Source: Bacteroidota bacterium
GTDB lineage: Bacteria; Bacteroidota; Bacteroidia; Flavobacteriales; Flavobacteriaceae
Assembly: GCA_006227965.1 (NCBI GenBank)
Contig: SBFL01000168.1
Span: 1-7,690, forward strand
Direction: 5' to 3'
Length of the DNA stretch: 7,690 nt
Shown: positions 1 through 6,832 of the stretch, in pieces
How positions within the stretch are numbered: the stretch's first letter is position 1
Layout of the letters: the number at the start of each line of letters is the position of its first letter
Made by a program: the position numbers and the translations under genes
Notes under the pieces: model-generated
The model's database searches: none
Told to the model about the DNA's origin: nothing
The model's input: only the letters and a program-made list of their open reading frames with translations

Positions 1-266
1 GTTCGGTGCTCCCGGCCAGGGATTATCCCTGGAGCCCCGGGCTTAGGCCCGATGAGAAGATCCCCCGCCTAAATGAGATGGTTAAGGCCTATTCAAAAGA
101 GCGCGAGCTGGTGTACCTGGACTACTTCTCCCTCCTGGCTAATAACAATAACGGGCTCGACAAGTCCCTGGCAGAGGATGGGGTGCATCCAACTCCCAAA
201 GCGTACAGATTGATGGGGACCTTGGCAGAGGAAGCCATCCGAAAGGCCCTTGGCAAAGTCCGCTGA
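1..266 (+). CDS. SGNH/GDSL-type hydrolase, C-terminal part (5' end outside window)
   Basis: This is the last 87 codons of a gene that begins before the window; the reading frame is open from base 3 and stops with TGA at 264-266. The fragment reads SVLPARDYPW, then a surface-loop region, then YLDYFSLL, and ends with the block AEDGVHPTPKAY. In SGNH/GDSL esterases and lipases this last block carries the catalytic Asp and His, here Asp at 177-179 and His at 186-188. The nucleophile Ser, Gly and Asn blocks lie upstream and cannot be seen. The family hydrolyses esters such as lysophospholipids or acetylated sugars; the substrate here is unknown. A GTG at 6-8 is an internal Val codon of the conserved SVLPA stretch and not a start. 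The next gene, a glycosyltransferase, begins 13 bases after the stop, so the two are probably co-transcribed, perhaps in a surface-glycan locus. Confidence 0.85.
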   Translation, partial: SVLPARDYPWSPGLRPDEKIPRLNEMVKAYSKERELVYLDYFSLLANNNNGLDKSLAEDGVHPTPKAYRLMGTLAEEAIRKALGKVR

Positions 267-279
267 TGAACCCAAACCG

Positions 280-1284
280 ATGAAACCACTCCTGAGCCTG
301 CTGATGCCCTTTAAGAATACGGCTCGTTTCCTCCCGGAATGCCTTGAATCCATTTGCCAGCAGGACTATGAAAACTGGGAACTCATCGCCGTGGACGACC
401 ATTCCACTGACCAAAGCAGGGCGCTTATGCAGGATTGGGCTTTGAGGGACCCGCGAATCCGGGTAACCCCCAACCTGGGAACTGGTATCATTCCGGCTTT
501 AAGAACGGCCCTGGCAGAAAGCAGGGGCCTACTGATCAGCCGGATGGATTCCGACGACCGGATGGCGCCTGGCCGCCTTCAGGCTATGACCAGGCAGCTC
601 CTGGAAAACGGAAAGGGCCACATTGCCCTGGGATTGGTCAGGTACTTCTCACACAGGGGGATTTCAGACGGGTATGCCCGGTACGAGCGCTGGCTGAACC
701 AGTTGACCCGGTTTGGCAGCAATTTTAATGAAATCTACAAGGAATGTGTAATCCCCTCTCCATGCTGGATGGTTTTCCGGGAAGACCTGGAGCGCTGTGA
801 AGGCTTCCGCCTCAACCGCTACCCCGAGGACTACGACCTTTGTTTTCGCTTCTATCAGGGGGGCATGAAGTGCCTGCCATCTTCCCAAATATGGCACTAC
901 TGGAGGGATTATGACCACAGGACCTCGCGGACTTCAGAACATTACGCCCAGAACTATTTCCTGGACATCAAGCTGCATTACTTCCTGAAACTGGACCGGA
1001 ACCCCTCCAGGCCCCTGGTGATCTGGGGAGCGGGCTTCAAAGGGAAAACCATTGCCAAAAATTTAAAGGCGAAAGGACACCCTTTCCGGTGGTTCTGCGA
1101 CAATCCGAAAAAAATCGGAAAAAAAATCCATGGGATCCGGATGGAGCACTATTCTGTAATGAATTCCCTGCCAAGACCCCAGAGCATTATTACCGTGGCC
1201 AACGAGGGGGCACAGACTGAAATCCGGGAATTCCTCCATAAGGAGGGGGCTATTCCCATGGAGGACTATTTCTTCTTCTGCTAG
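280..1284 (+). CDS. Family 2 glycosyltransferase with C-terminal Rossmann-like domain
   Basis: The 334-residue product has a GT-A fold N-terminal domain: a first beta strand near residues 5-11 (LSLLMPF), ELIAVDDHS with nucleotide-binding Asp39-Asp40, and the metal-binding DxD-type motif DSDD at 90-93. YPEDYDLCFR at 181-190 matches the region that holds the catalytic base in GT2 enzymes. After a linker rich in aromatic residues, residues 245-334 form a second module that opens with PLVIWGAGFKGK, a GxGxxGK nucleotide-binding-like turn, followed by WFCDN. The protein probably transfers an activated sugar to a cell-surface glycan or lipid acceptor at the cytoplasmic side; donor and acceptor cannot be deduced. 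ATG at 280 is chosen because the conserved strand begins right after it. An in-frame TTG at 250 would overlap the upstream hydrolase gene and adds only a charged tail. No signal peptide or membrane helix is evident. It follows the GDSL hydrolase gene by 13 bases. Confidence 0.88.
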   Translation: MKPLLSLLMPFKNTARFLPECLESICQQDYENWELIAVDDHSTDQSRALMQDWALRDPRIRVTPNLGTGIIPALRTALAESRGLLISRMDSDDRMAPGRLQAMTRQLLENGKGHIALGLVRYFSHRGISDGYARYERWLNQLTRFGSNFNEIYKECVIPSPCWMVFREDLERCEGFRLNRYPEDYDLCFRFYQGGMKCLPSSQIWHYWRDYDHRTSRTSEHYAQNYFLDIKLHYFLKLDRNPSRPLVIWGAGFKGKTIAKNLKAKGHPFRWFCDNPKKIGKKIHGIRMEHYSVMNSLPRPQSIITVANEGAQTEIREFLHKEGAIPMEDYFFFC

Positions 1285-1364
1285 TCCGAAAGGGTCTCCA
1301 ATTTCCGAAGACTTTTAAGGGAGGATTTAAGGAGTCCTTGGCACCTGTTCGCAGCCGAATTGGC

Positions 1365-1372
1365 TATATTTG
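1365..1372 (+). promoter_or_regulatory. Bacteroidota-type -7 promoter element TATATTTG
   Basis: TATATTTG is an exact match to the Bacteroidota -7 consensus TAnnTTTG, which is read by their unusual primary sigma factor. It lies 17 bases upstream of the preferred ATG (1390) of the BatA-like gene and would drive the four-gene operon. No -33 TTG sits at the usual spacing of about 19 bases; the nearest, at 1338-1340, is 24 bases away. The two other candidate promoters in this window have similar distances to their starts (18 and 20 bases), which supports the call. Confidence 0.55.
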
Positions 1373-1389
1373 ACCAATTAATGGTGCCT

Positions 1390-3306
1390 ATGCAACTTCA
1401 GCATCCGGAATTTTTGTGGGGACTGCTCCTACTGGTGCTGCCCATCCTGGTACACCTGTTACAACTCCGGAGGTTTCAAAAGACCCCTTTCACCAATGTA
1501 ACCCTTTTAAAGCGGATCCTGGCTGAATCCAACAAGAGCAGCCAGCTGAAAAAATGGCTTTTGTTATTGAGCAGACTCGGATTGCTGTCCGCTTTGGCTA
1601 TAGCTTTTTGCAAACCTTTTATCCCTTCACAAGAATTTGATTTAAAGAAAGATATACTTGTCTATTTAGATAATTCATTTAGCATGCAGGCAAAGGGTGA
1701 AAGCACGACTTTGCTGCAGCAGGCTGTACAGGACCTCTTGCAGTCCTTCCCTCCTGAACTTGACTTTACCCTGATGACACAATCCGAGATTTATCCCAAG
1801 ATGAAGGTGGCAGACCTGCAGGAACGCCTGCTTGACCTGGATTTCAGTCCGGGTACCCCTACCGGGGAGGAAATCAGATTGCGGGCCGAAGCCCGGTTTG
1901 CGAGAACGGACTCAGCGGACCGCCAGCTTTGGATTCTTTCGGACTTTCACCAATGGGATACCACCCCCTGGAAGGACTGGGACCGTGCACGGGTGCTGGC
2001 TATCCCATACCGCCCCGAAACCCCGGGGAATATTTCCATCGACAGCGCTTACCTGGTGCGGGATGACCCCGAAAAAACAGAACTGAACGTTTTGCTTACC
2101 CTTCACGGAGACGCCCAGAACAGCCCCGTTTCTCTTTACCAGGGAAATCGGCTGATCGCCAAAACAGGAGGCGAACCTCTGGCAGAAAACCTCGTCAGAG
2201 CCCGGTTTACCCTCCCCGCTTCCGGGCCGCTCAATGGCACCCTGCAGGTTACGGATAACGGGCTTTCCTATGACAACACCCTGTTCATCACACAAAATAA
2301 GCCTCCCCTACTCAGGGTTCTGGGGATCGGACCTCAGCCTGCCCCTTTCCTGGATCGGATTTTCACCCCTGAGGAGTTCAGCCTGCTGCAAACCACCCTG
2401 AGGGAACTGGATTACAGCATTCTGGAACAGCAACACCTGGTCCTGCTGAACGAACTGGAGGAAATCCCGCAGAGCCTTGCCCAACCACTGCAGGAGTTTC
2501 TCGGGCAGGGCGGTTCCCTGGTAGTAATTCCGTCTAATGAAGCAAACACAAACACCTATAACCGCTTTTTTAATGGCCTGGGGGTCCGCTTCGGGCCCAG
2601 GACCGATGGGGAGATCCTAATAACTGAAATCAATTTTGAGCATCCACTGTTCCGGAATGTTTTCGAAAAACAAATCGAAAATTTTGACTATCCCGGGAGC
2701 AGGTCATATTACCCGGTAGAGGGTCGTCTTCCGCTTATGATCGGGTATCAAAATGGCGAGCCCTTTCTTTCCGGACAGAACGGGCTGTACGTCTTTGCCT
2801 CCCCTTTAAGTGGAGATTTCAGTAATTTCCGGCAGTCCCCGCTGATTGTGCCAAGCCTGTATTCGATAGGAAAACAGAGCCTGCCGGGGGCTGACCTGTA
2901 CTATCAAATCGGGCAGGAAGCCCGCCTCGACCTCGATATTTCGCTTCAGGAGGACGAGATCCTCCAGCTCAGGGGGAGCTCCGTCAACATCATTCCACAG
3001 CAGCAGTCCTTCGCCCGGAAGACCCGCCTGTTTTTTGGCCTGCAGCCCGATCTGGCCGGGAATTACCTTATCGATAATCAGGGAGATTCCCTTCTGCGCG
3101 TGAGCTTCAATTATCCCCGAACCGAAAAGATTTCCACGGAGCGGGCCCTGGCACTGCCTGGATCATTTGAAATACTCCCGGATATGGATACCCTGGTGTC
3201 AGGGTATCAAAACCGCAACAGGAACACGCCCCTTTGGAAATGGTTTGTTATTTTAGCACTACTTTTTGTGCTGGCAGAAATGATCTTACAAAAAACGATG
3301 CGATGA
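1390..3306 (+). CDS. BatA N-terminal domain membrane protein with degenerate von Willebrand A domain
   Basis: The 638-residue protein opens with MQLQHPEFLW and a helix at about 6-25, followed by the signature LQLRRFQKTPFTNV and a second helix at about 54-75. This is the N-terminal double-transmembrane (BatA-type) domain typical of Bacteroidota. VYLDNSFSM at 91-99 resembles the MIDAS metal site DxSxS of von Willebrand A domains (Asp94, Ser96, Ser98). A later segment at about 325-400, including FLGQGGSLVVIP, looks like the Rossmann-type amidotransferase-like fold found in such proteins. A third helix lies at about 616-634. The basic loop between helices 1 and 2 suggests that the large central part is periplasmic. 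ATG 1390 is preferred over ATG 1381 and TTG 1360 because family members start with MQ(F/L)xHPE. The usual MoxR and DUF58 partners are not adjacent. The stop overlaps the next start as ATGA. Its function is unknown; an envelope scaffold or stress role is only a guess. Confidence 0.88.
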   Translation: MQLQHPEFLWGLLLLVLPILVHLLQLRRFQKTPFTNVTLLKRILAESNKSSQLKKWLLLLSRLGLLSALAIAFCKPFIPSQEFDLKKDILVYLDNSFSMQAKGESTTLLQQAVQDLLQSFPPELDFTLMTQSEIYPKMKVADLQERLLDLDFSPGTPTGEEIRLRAEARFARTDSADRQLWILSDFHQWDTTPWKDWDRARVLAIPYRPETPGNISIDSAYLVRDDPEKTELNVLLTLHGDAQNSPVSLYQGNRLIAKTGGEPLAENLVRARFTLPASGPLNGTLQVTDNGLSYDNTLFITQNKPPLLRVLGIGPQPAPFLDRIFTPEEFSLLQTTLRELDYSILEQQHLVLLNELEEIPQSLAQPLQEFLGQGGSLVVIPSNEANTNTYNRFFNGLGVRFGPRTDGEILITEINFEHPLFRNVFEKQIENFDYPGSRSYYPVEGRLPLMIGYQNGEPFLSGQNGLYVFASPLSGDFSNFRQSPLIVPSLYSIGKQSLPGADLYYQIGQEARLDLDISLQEDEILQLRGSSVNIIPQQQSFARKTRLFFGLQPDLAGNYLIDNQGDSLLRVSFNYPRTEKISTERALALPGSFEILPDMDTLVSGYQNRNRNTPLWKWFVILALLFVLAEMILQKTMR

Positions 3307-4556
3307 CCCTACTTATAAAATCCGCCACCCTCATCGACAAAAGTCAACCGGCATTTCATTTAAAGAAACGGGATATCCTCATCGAAGGTGGGAAGATCAA
3401 AAGCATTGGCAGGGGGTTGTCCCCAGATCCGAAAACCAGGGTAATCGAGGCACAAAACCTGCATGTGTCCCCGGGATGGTTTGATTCGGGCGTGAGTTTT
3501 GGGGAGCCAGGTTACGAGGAAAGAGAAACCATTTCCAACGGTCTGGAAGTAGCTGCAAAGAGTGGGTTTACAGGGATAGTCCTGAATACAAATACCAATC
3601 CCACGCCGGATACGAGTGGTGACATCGTTTTCCTGAAGGAGGCTGCCAAAAACCACTGCACCGAGCTGTTCCCGCTGGGGACTGTCAGTGTGGGGTCTAA
3701 GGGAGAGGACCTGTCGGAAATGTTCGATATGTACAGTGCCGGGGCTGTCGGGTTCAGCGATTACAAAACCCCGCTCCAAAACCCGAACCTCATGAAACTG
3801 GCCCTGCTGTACGCTCAGAATTTCGGAGGTCTGGTGCATTCCTTCCCCATGGACGCAGAACTGGCCGCCCATGGGCAAATGAACGAAGGGGAAATCTCTG
3901 TCCGGCTCGGACTTAAGGGTATCCCGGCACTGGCAGAGGAGCTCAGGGTAGCCAGGGATATTTTCCTGCTTGAATACACGGGAGGCCGGCTGCATATTCC
4001 TACGATCTCTACGGCCGCTTCCGTAAAGTTGATCGCAGCGGCCAGGAAGAAAGGACTGGACATTAGCTGCAGTGTTGCCATCCATAATCTTTGGTTTACG
4101 GATGCATCCGTCGAAGAGTTCGACAGCCATTTTAAGGTAATGCCGCCTCTGCGAGACGAAAAAAACCGCAAAGCGCTGCAAAAGGCACTCAGGGACGGCA
4201 TAATCGATTTTGTAACCTCGGACCACTGCCCCCTTGACGTGGAACACAAACGAAGGGAATTCGATCACGCAGACTTCGGGGCCACCGGTCTGGAAGAGGC
4301 CTTTGGAATCCTGAACCAAATCTACGGACCTGAAACCAGCGCAGAAATCCTTTCCAGGGGGCGCCAAAGGTTCGGGCAACCCGGAGCAGCCCTGAAGGAA
4401 GGCCACAGGGCGGTGCTGACCCTCTTCGACCCGGATTACGAATACGTCCTGGGCGAAAACGACCTGAGGAGCCATTCCAGGAATTCCATGTTCCTTGGAG
4501 TTCCATTAAAGGGCAGGGCATACGGGGTCGTGGTCGGAGATCAAATCAGCTTTTAA
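3303..4556 (+). CDS. Dihydroorotase homologue, probably catalytically inactive (pseudo-dihydroorotase)
   Basis: The 417-residue product aligns along its whole length with class I dihydroorotases of the amidohydrolase superfamily, which close carbamoyl-aspartate to dihydroorotate in pyrimidine synthesis. Recognisable blocks are FGEPGYEERET (66-76), NTNTNP (95-100), GFSDYKTP (150-157), LGLKGIPALAEE (202-213), HIPTISTA (231-238), KVMPPLR (278-284), TSDHCP (305-310) and ATGLEEAFG (327-335). Key residues are missing. The DxHxHxREPG motif reads DSGVSFGEPG, so both metal-binding His are Gly63 and Ser65 and the substrate Arg is Gly67. The later His ligands appear replaced by Phe181 and Thr234. Asp307-His308 is kept. 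Such proteins are normally annotated dihydroorotase; pseudo-dihydroorotases elsewhere support assembly of aspartate transcarbamoylase, and this one may act that way. ATG 3303 overlaps the upstream stop (ATGA), implying translational coupling. TAA is followed directly by the next ATG. Confidence 0.85.
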   Translation: MTLLIKSATLIDKSQPAFHLKKRDILIEGGKIKSIGRGLSPDPKTRVIEAQNLHVSPGWFDSGVSFGEPGYEERETISNGLEVAAKSGFTGIVLNTNTNPTPDTSGDIVFLKEAAKNHCTELFPLGTVSVGSKGEDLSEMFDMYSAGAVGFSDYKTPLQNPNLMKLALLYAQNFGGLVHSFPMDAELAAHGQMNEGEISVRLGLKGIPALAEELRVARDIFLLEYTGGRLHIPTISTAASVKLIAAARKKGLDISCSVAIHNLWFTDASVEEFDSHFKVMPPLRDEKNRKALQKALRDGIIDFVTSDHCPLDVEHKRREFDHADFGATGLEEAFGILNQIYGPETSAEILSRGRQRFGQPGAALKEGHRAVLTLFDPDYEYVLGENDLRSHSRNSMFLGVPLKGRAYGVVVGDQISF

Positions 4557-4883
4557 ATGGCCGCCCCTTCTTCACAGGCCAGGACGATCGCCATCGTTGC
4601 ATACCTGACGATGATTGGCGCCCTGATTTCCATTACCATGAACCTTGAGCCGCGCTATGAGTTCAGCAGGTTCCACACACGGCAGGCGTTCGGCCTTCAC
4701 CTTGGATTCCTTGGATTTGCCTTGTTCCTCAGCCAGTGGTTCAACCCCTATGCCTGGATGGCTTTGTACCTCTGCTATTTTGTCCTTTGGATCTATGGGT
4801 TTGTAGGGGCAATACAGGGGCATAAGAAGCCTGTCCCCCTGGTCGGCCCGTATTTTCAACGTTGGTTTTTATTTATCAAGTAA
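4557..4883 (+). CDS. Small three-helix membrane protein (DUF4870-like)
   Basis: This 108-residue protein has hydrophobic helices at about 9-29, 47-61 and 66-87. Between the first two lies FSRFHTRQAFGLHL (37-50), and near the end GHKKPVPLVGPYFQRWF (88-104). The HxRQAFGL segment and the Gly-Lys-Lys-Pro-x-Pro-Leu tail are what I associate with DUF4870-like small membrane proteins, whose function is unknown. There is no enzyme motif. The ATG follows the TAA of the dihydroorotase homologue with no intervening base, and its own TAA shares one base with the next ATG (TAATG). It is therefore an internal member of a tightly coupled operon. The family name is assigned from the pattern only and is less certain than the gene itself. 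Confidence 0.8.
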   Translation: MAAPSSQARTIAIVAYLTMIGALISITMNLEPRYEFSRFHTRQAFGLHLGFLGFALFLSQWFNPYAWMALYLCYFVLWIYGFVGAIQGHKKPVPLVGPYFQRWFLFIK

Positions 4884-5551
4884 TGGGAAACATCCGACAG
4901 GAAAAACTGCCACTTGACCATCTGTTACGGCCCAACACGGACGGGGAACCGCGTCCCCCTGCCCTGTTTATGCTGCATGGATTCGGCAGTAATGAACAAG
5001 ATCTTTTTTCCTTCGCCCCGGAACTGCCCGAAGACCTCTTCATCATCTCCCTGAGGGCACCCTACCAGCTGCCCCCTTACGGGCACGCCTGGTATTCCAT
5101 CAATTTCGAGGCTCCCAGGGGAAAATGGAACGACGTGGAGCAGGCCAAAAATTCCAGGGACCTTCTTTTGGAAACCATCGAAGAGGCCATTGCCAAATAC
5201 CATCTGGACGCTGACCGGATCTCGCTGCTCGGGTTCAGTCAGGGAAGTATTCTGAGTTATGCCCTGGCCCTCTCCCACCCGGAACGGGTCAAAAGCGTTT
5301 TTGCCCTCAGCGGGTTCTTCGATCCGGAACTGCTTGCCCCTGAATTCCGCAGCGGAAACCTGAGCGACCTGCAGATATATGCTTCCCACGGGCAGACGGA
5401 CATGGTCATCCCGGTGGCCTGGGCCCAACAGTCAGCCGATTTCATCAAATCCCTGGGAATTGACCTCCATTATGAGGAATTCCCCTTAGGACACGGGGTT
5501 TCCGCTCAAAACCTCGCCAATTTCAAATCCTGGATGAAGGGAAAATACTAG
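4883..5551 (+). CDS. Alpha/beta hydrolase, carboxylesterase/phospholipase-like
   Basis: The 222-residue protein has the length and motifs of the small serine carboxylesterase/phospholipase-like group (YpfH/acyl-protein thioesterase type). LFMLHGFGSNEQDLF at 28-42 forms the oxyanion-hole region, LLGFSQGS at 115-122 holds the nucleophile Ser119, ASHGQTDMVIP at 167-177 holds Asp173, and PLGHGVS at 201-207 holds His204, so the catalytic triad is complete. It should hydrolyse ester or thioester bonds of small acyl substrates in the cytoplasm; no signal peptide is visible. ATG 4883 overlaps the upstream stop by one base (TAATG). A TTG at 4862 in the same frame would lengthen the overlap without adding conserved sequence. 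It is the last gene of the operon, and its TAG abuts the stop of the convergent gene at 5552. Confidence 0.9.
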   Translation: MGNIRQEKLPLDHLLRPNTDGEPRPPALFMLHGFGSNEQDLFSFAPELPEDLFIISLRAPYQLPPYGHAWYSINFEAPRGKWNDVEQAKNSRDLLLETIEEAIAKYHLDADRISLLGFSQGSILSYALALSHPERVKSVFALSGFFDPELLAPEFRSGNLSDLQIYASHGQTDMVIPVAWAQQSADFIKSLGIDLHYEEFPLGHGVSAQNLANFKSWMKGKY

Positions 5552-6049
5552 TTACTGGCTTCGGGCATACAGAAGATGGTCCAGCAGGGTGAAATCCACA
5601 CTCAGGTCGTCCCTGAGCTCATACAACAGGAGAAGTTCTCCCCAGAACCTGCCGTCGGAGAAATCGGCCACGATCCAGCGATGGTTGAGCAGTTTTATCT
5701 TGTTGATCTTAAATACCCCTTCCATGCCTTCGTAAGGGACCAGTGGATTATTCCCCTCTATTTCGTTTGTTTCAAGCAATTTATCCGCTATATAGCGGGA
5801 AGGGTCTTCCACGCTAAGATGGTCGTAATAGGCCAGGGCATCATCGTTGTTTTCCAGGCTGAAATACCTCATGTCCAGCACCTCCAGCCTCGCCAGCTGC
5901 ACTGAGTCCTCCAGGGCACTTACAGAGGCCTCAAGGGACCCGATCTTAGCATCCCGCTCCTGCAGGTTCCGGGAACCGGCCACAGCCAGGTAAAGGGCCA
6001 CCAGGGCCGAAAAAACAAAAAGGTATAGAAAAATTCGCTGTCGCATCAT
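5552..6049 (-). CDS. Conserved membrane-anchored coiled-coil protein of unknown function
   Basis: The 165-residue protein begins with a short basic stretch (MMRQR) and one hydrophobic helix at about 5-24, which may be an uncleaved signal anchor. It continues with a heptad-like, charged region at about 27-58 (ERDAKIGSLEASVSALEDSV), probably a short coiled coil. The C-terminal part is globular and carries GNNPLVPYEG (99-108), INKIKLLNHRWIVADFSDG (115-133) and WGELLLLYEL (136-145). I recognise this as a pattern conserved among Flavobacteriia but know of no function, and I see no catalytic motif. The bulk of the protein probably faces the periplasm. The start ATG at 6049 follows the TAA of the metallo-hydrolase gene directly, with a second ATG as codon 2. 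The two genes are therefore co-transcribed and probably translationally coupled. Its TAA abuts the stop of the convergent hydrolase gene. Confidence 0.82.
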   Translation of the reverse strand: MMRQRIFLYLFVFSALVALYLAVAGSRNLQERDAKIGSLEASVSALEDSVQLARLEVLDMRYFSLENNDDALAYYDHLSVEDPSRYIADKLLETNEIEGNNPLVPYEGMEGVFKINKIKLLNHRWIVADFSDGRFWGELLLLYELRDDLSVDFTLLDHLLYARSQ

Positions 6050-6814
6050 TTACAGGTTTATGGTGAGATTGTCATAGGCGATATGCACATGGTCAGGGAG
6101 TTCATTGTCCACTTCGGCATGAAACCCCATCGTGTGGCTGATATGGGTCAGATAGGCCTGCTCAGGGCCTATCCTCTGGATAAATTCCAGGGCTTCCTCT
6201 AGGTTAAAATGGGAATGATGCGGATCTTTCCGAAGTGCATTCACCACCAAAACCTGCAGTCCCTCCAGGTGTTCCATCTCTGCGGGTTCTACAGTCTTAA
6301 CATCGGTCAGGTAGGCAAACTCCCTGATTCGGTAACCAAATACCTGCAACCGGTTGTGACGTGCATCAATGGGAGTCACCCACAAATCCCCCACAGGAAA
6401 GGGCTTCCCTTTCACAACTTCGTGGACTTCCACCGCAGGGGCACCGGGATACCGGTTTTCATCGGCGAATATATAGTCGAACCGCTTTTTCAGGGAACTG
6501 ATGACCCGTTGGTGCGCATAGACAGGGATGTCCCCCTGCCGGAAGAAAAAGGGCCGGATATCGTCTATTCCGGCCGTATGGTCTGCATGTTCGTGGGTGA
6601 AAATGATGGCGTCAAGCCGGTCTACCGGATGACGCAGCATTTGCTGTCGGAAATCGGGGCCACAGTCGATCACTATATTGCGGCCTTCCGCCTGAATCAA
6701 CACGGAGACTCTCAGGCGTTTATCCCTGGGGTCCTTACTTAGGCATACCGGATCCCTGCTCCCTATTACGGGGATTCCCTGAGAGGTTCCGGTTCCTAGG
6801 AAGGTGATCTTCAA
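6050..6814 (-). CDS. PhnP-like metallo-beta-lactamase fold hydrolase
   Basis: With the start at TTG 6814 the product has 254 residues and begins (M)KITFLGTGTSQGIPVIGS, the usual start of this PhnP-related (COG1235) group. THEHADH at 73-79 is the HxHxDH metal-binding motif. Further likely ligands are His153 (DARHNRLQVFG), Asp171 (AYLTDVKT) and His224 (LTHISH), so the two-metal site looks complete. CGPDFRQQML at 51-60 and DDIRPFFFRQGDIPVYAH are group signatures. Relatives act as phosphodiesterases, such as PhnP on cyclic ribose phosphates, but no phosphonate genes are nearby, so the substrate is open. Only one Cys (24) lies in the N-terminal loop, whereas PhnP has a Cys-rich structural zinc site there. 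An upstream in-frame TTG at 6835 gives 261 residues but lies inside the -7 promoter box; no in-frame ATG exists. The downstream gene starts right after its TAA. Confidence 0.88.
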   Translation of the reverse strand: MKITFLGTGTSQGIPVIGSRDPVCLSKDPRDKRLRVSVLIQAEGRNIVIDCGPDFRQQMLRHPVDRLDAIIFTHEHADHTAGIDDIRPFFFRQGDIPVYAHQRVISSLKKRFDYIFADENRYPGAPAVEVHEVVKGKPFPVGDLWVTPIDARHNRLQVFGYRIREFAYLTDVKTVEPAEMEHLEGLQVLVVNALRKDPHHSHFNLEEALEFIQRIGPEQAYLTHISHTMGFHAEVDNELPDHVHIAYDNLTINL

Positions 6815-6832
6815 CCGCTGGTCTATTTTATC

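Noticed and set aside
250..279. TTG 250 as start of the glycosyltransferase
   Set aside because: It would overlap the upstream gene and adds ten residues with no family conservation; ATG 280 precedes the first beta strand directly.
1291..1316. Possible terminator after the glycosyltransferase gene: GTCT/AGAC stem followed by TTTT
   Set aside because: Only four Watson-Crick pairs plus two wobble pairs around an 11-base loop and a short T-run; too weak to call.
3234..3302. Upstream start of the dihydroorotase homologue inside the BatA-like gene
   Set aside because: The extra 23 residues read through the coding sequence for the BatA transmembrane helix in another frame, while ATG 3303 gives the family N-terminus and an ATGA coupling.
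3360..4475. Long minus-strand open frame (371 codons) opposite the dihydroorotase homologue
   Set aside because: It is antisense to a gene with clear family motifs, and its translation is rich in Cys, Arg and Gln without recognisable motifs; this is a shadow frame of GC-rich coding DNA.
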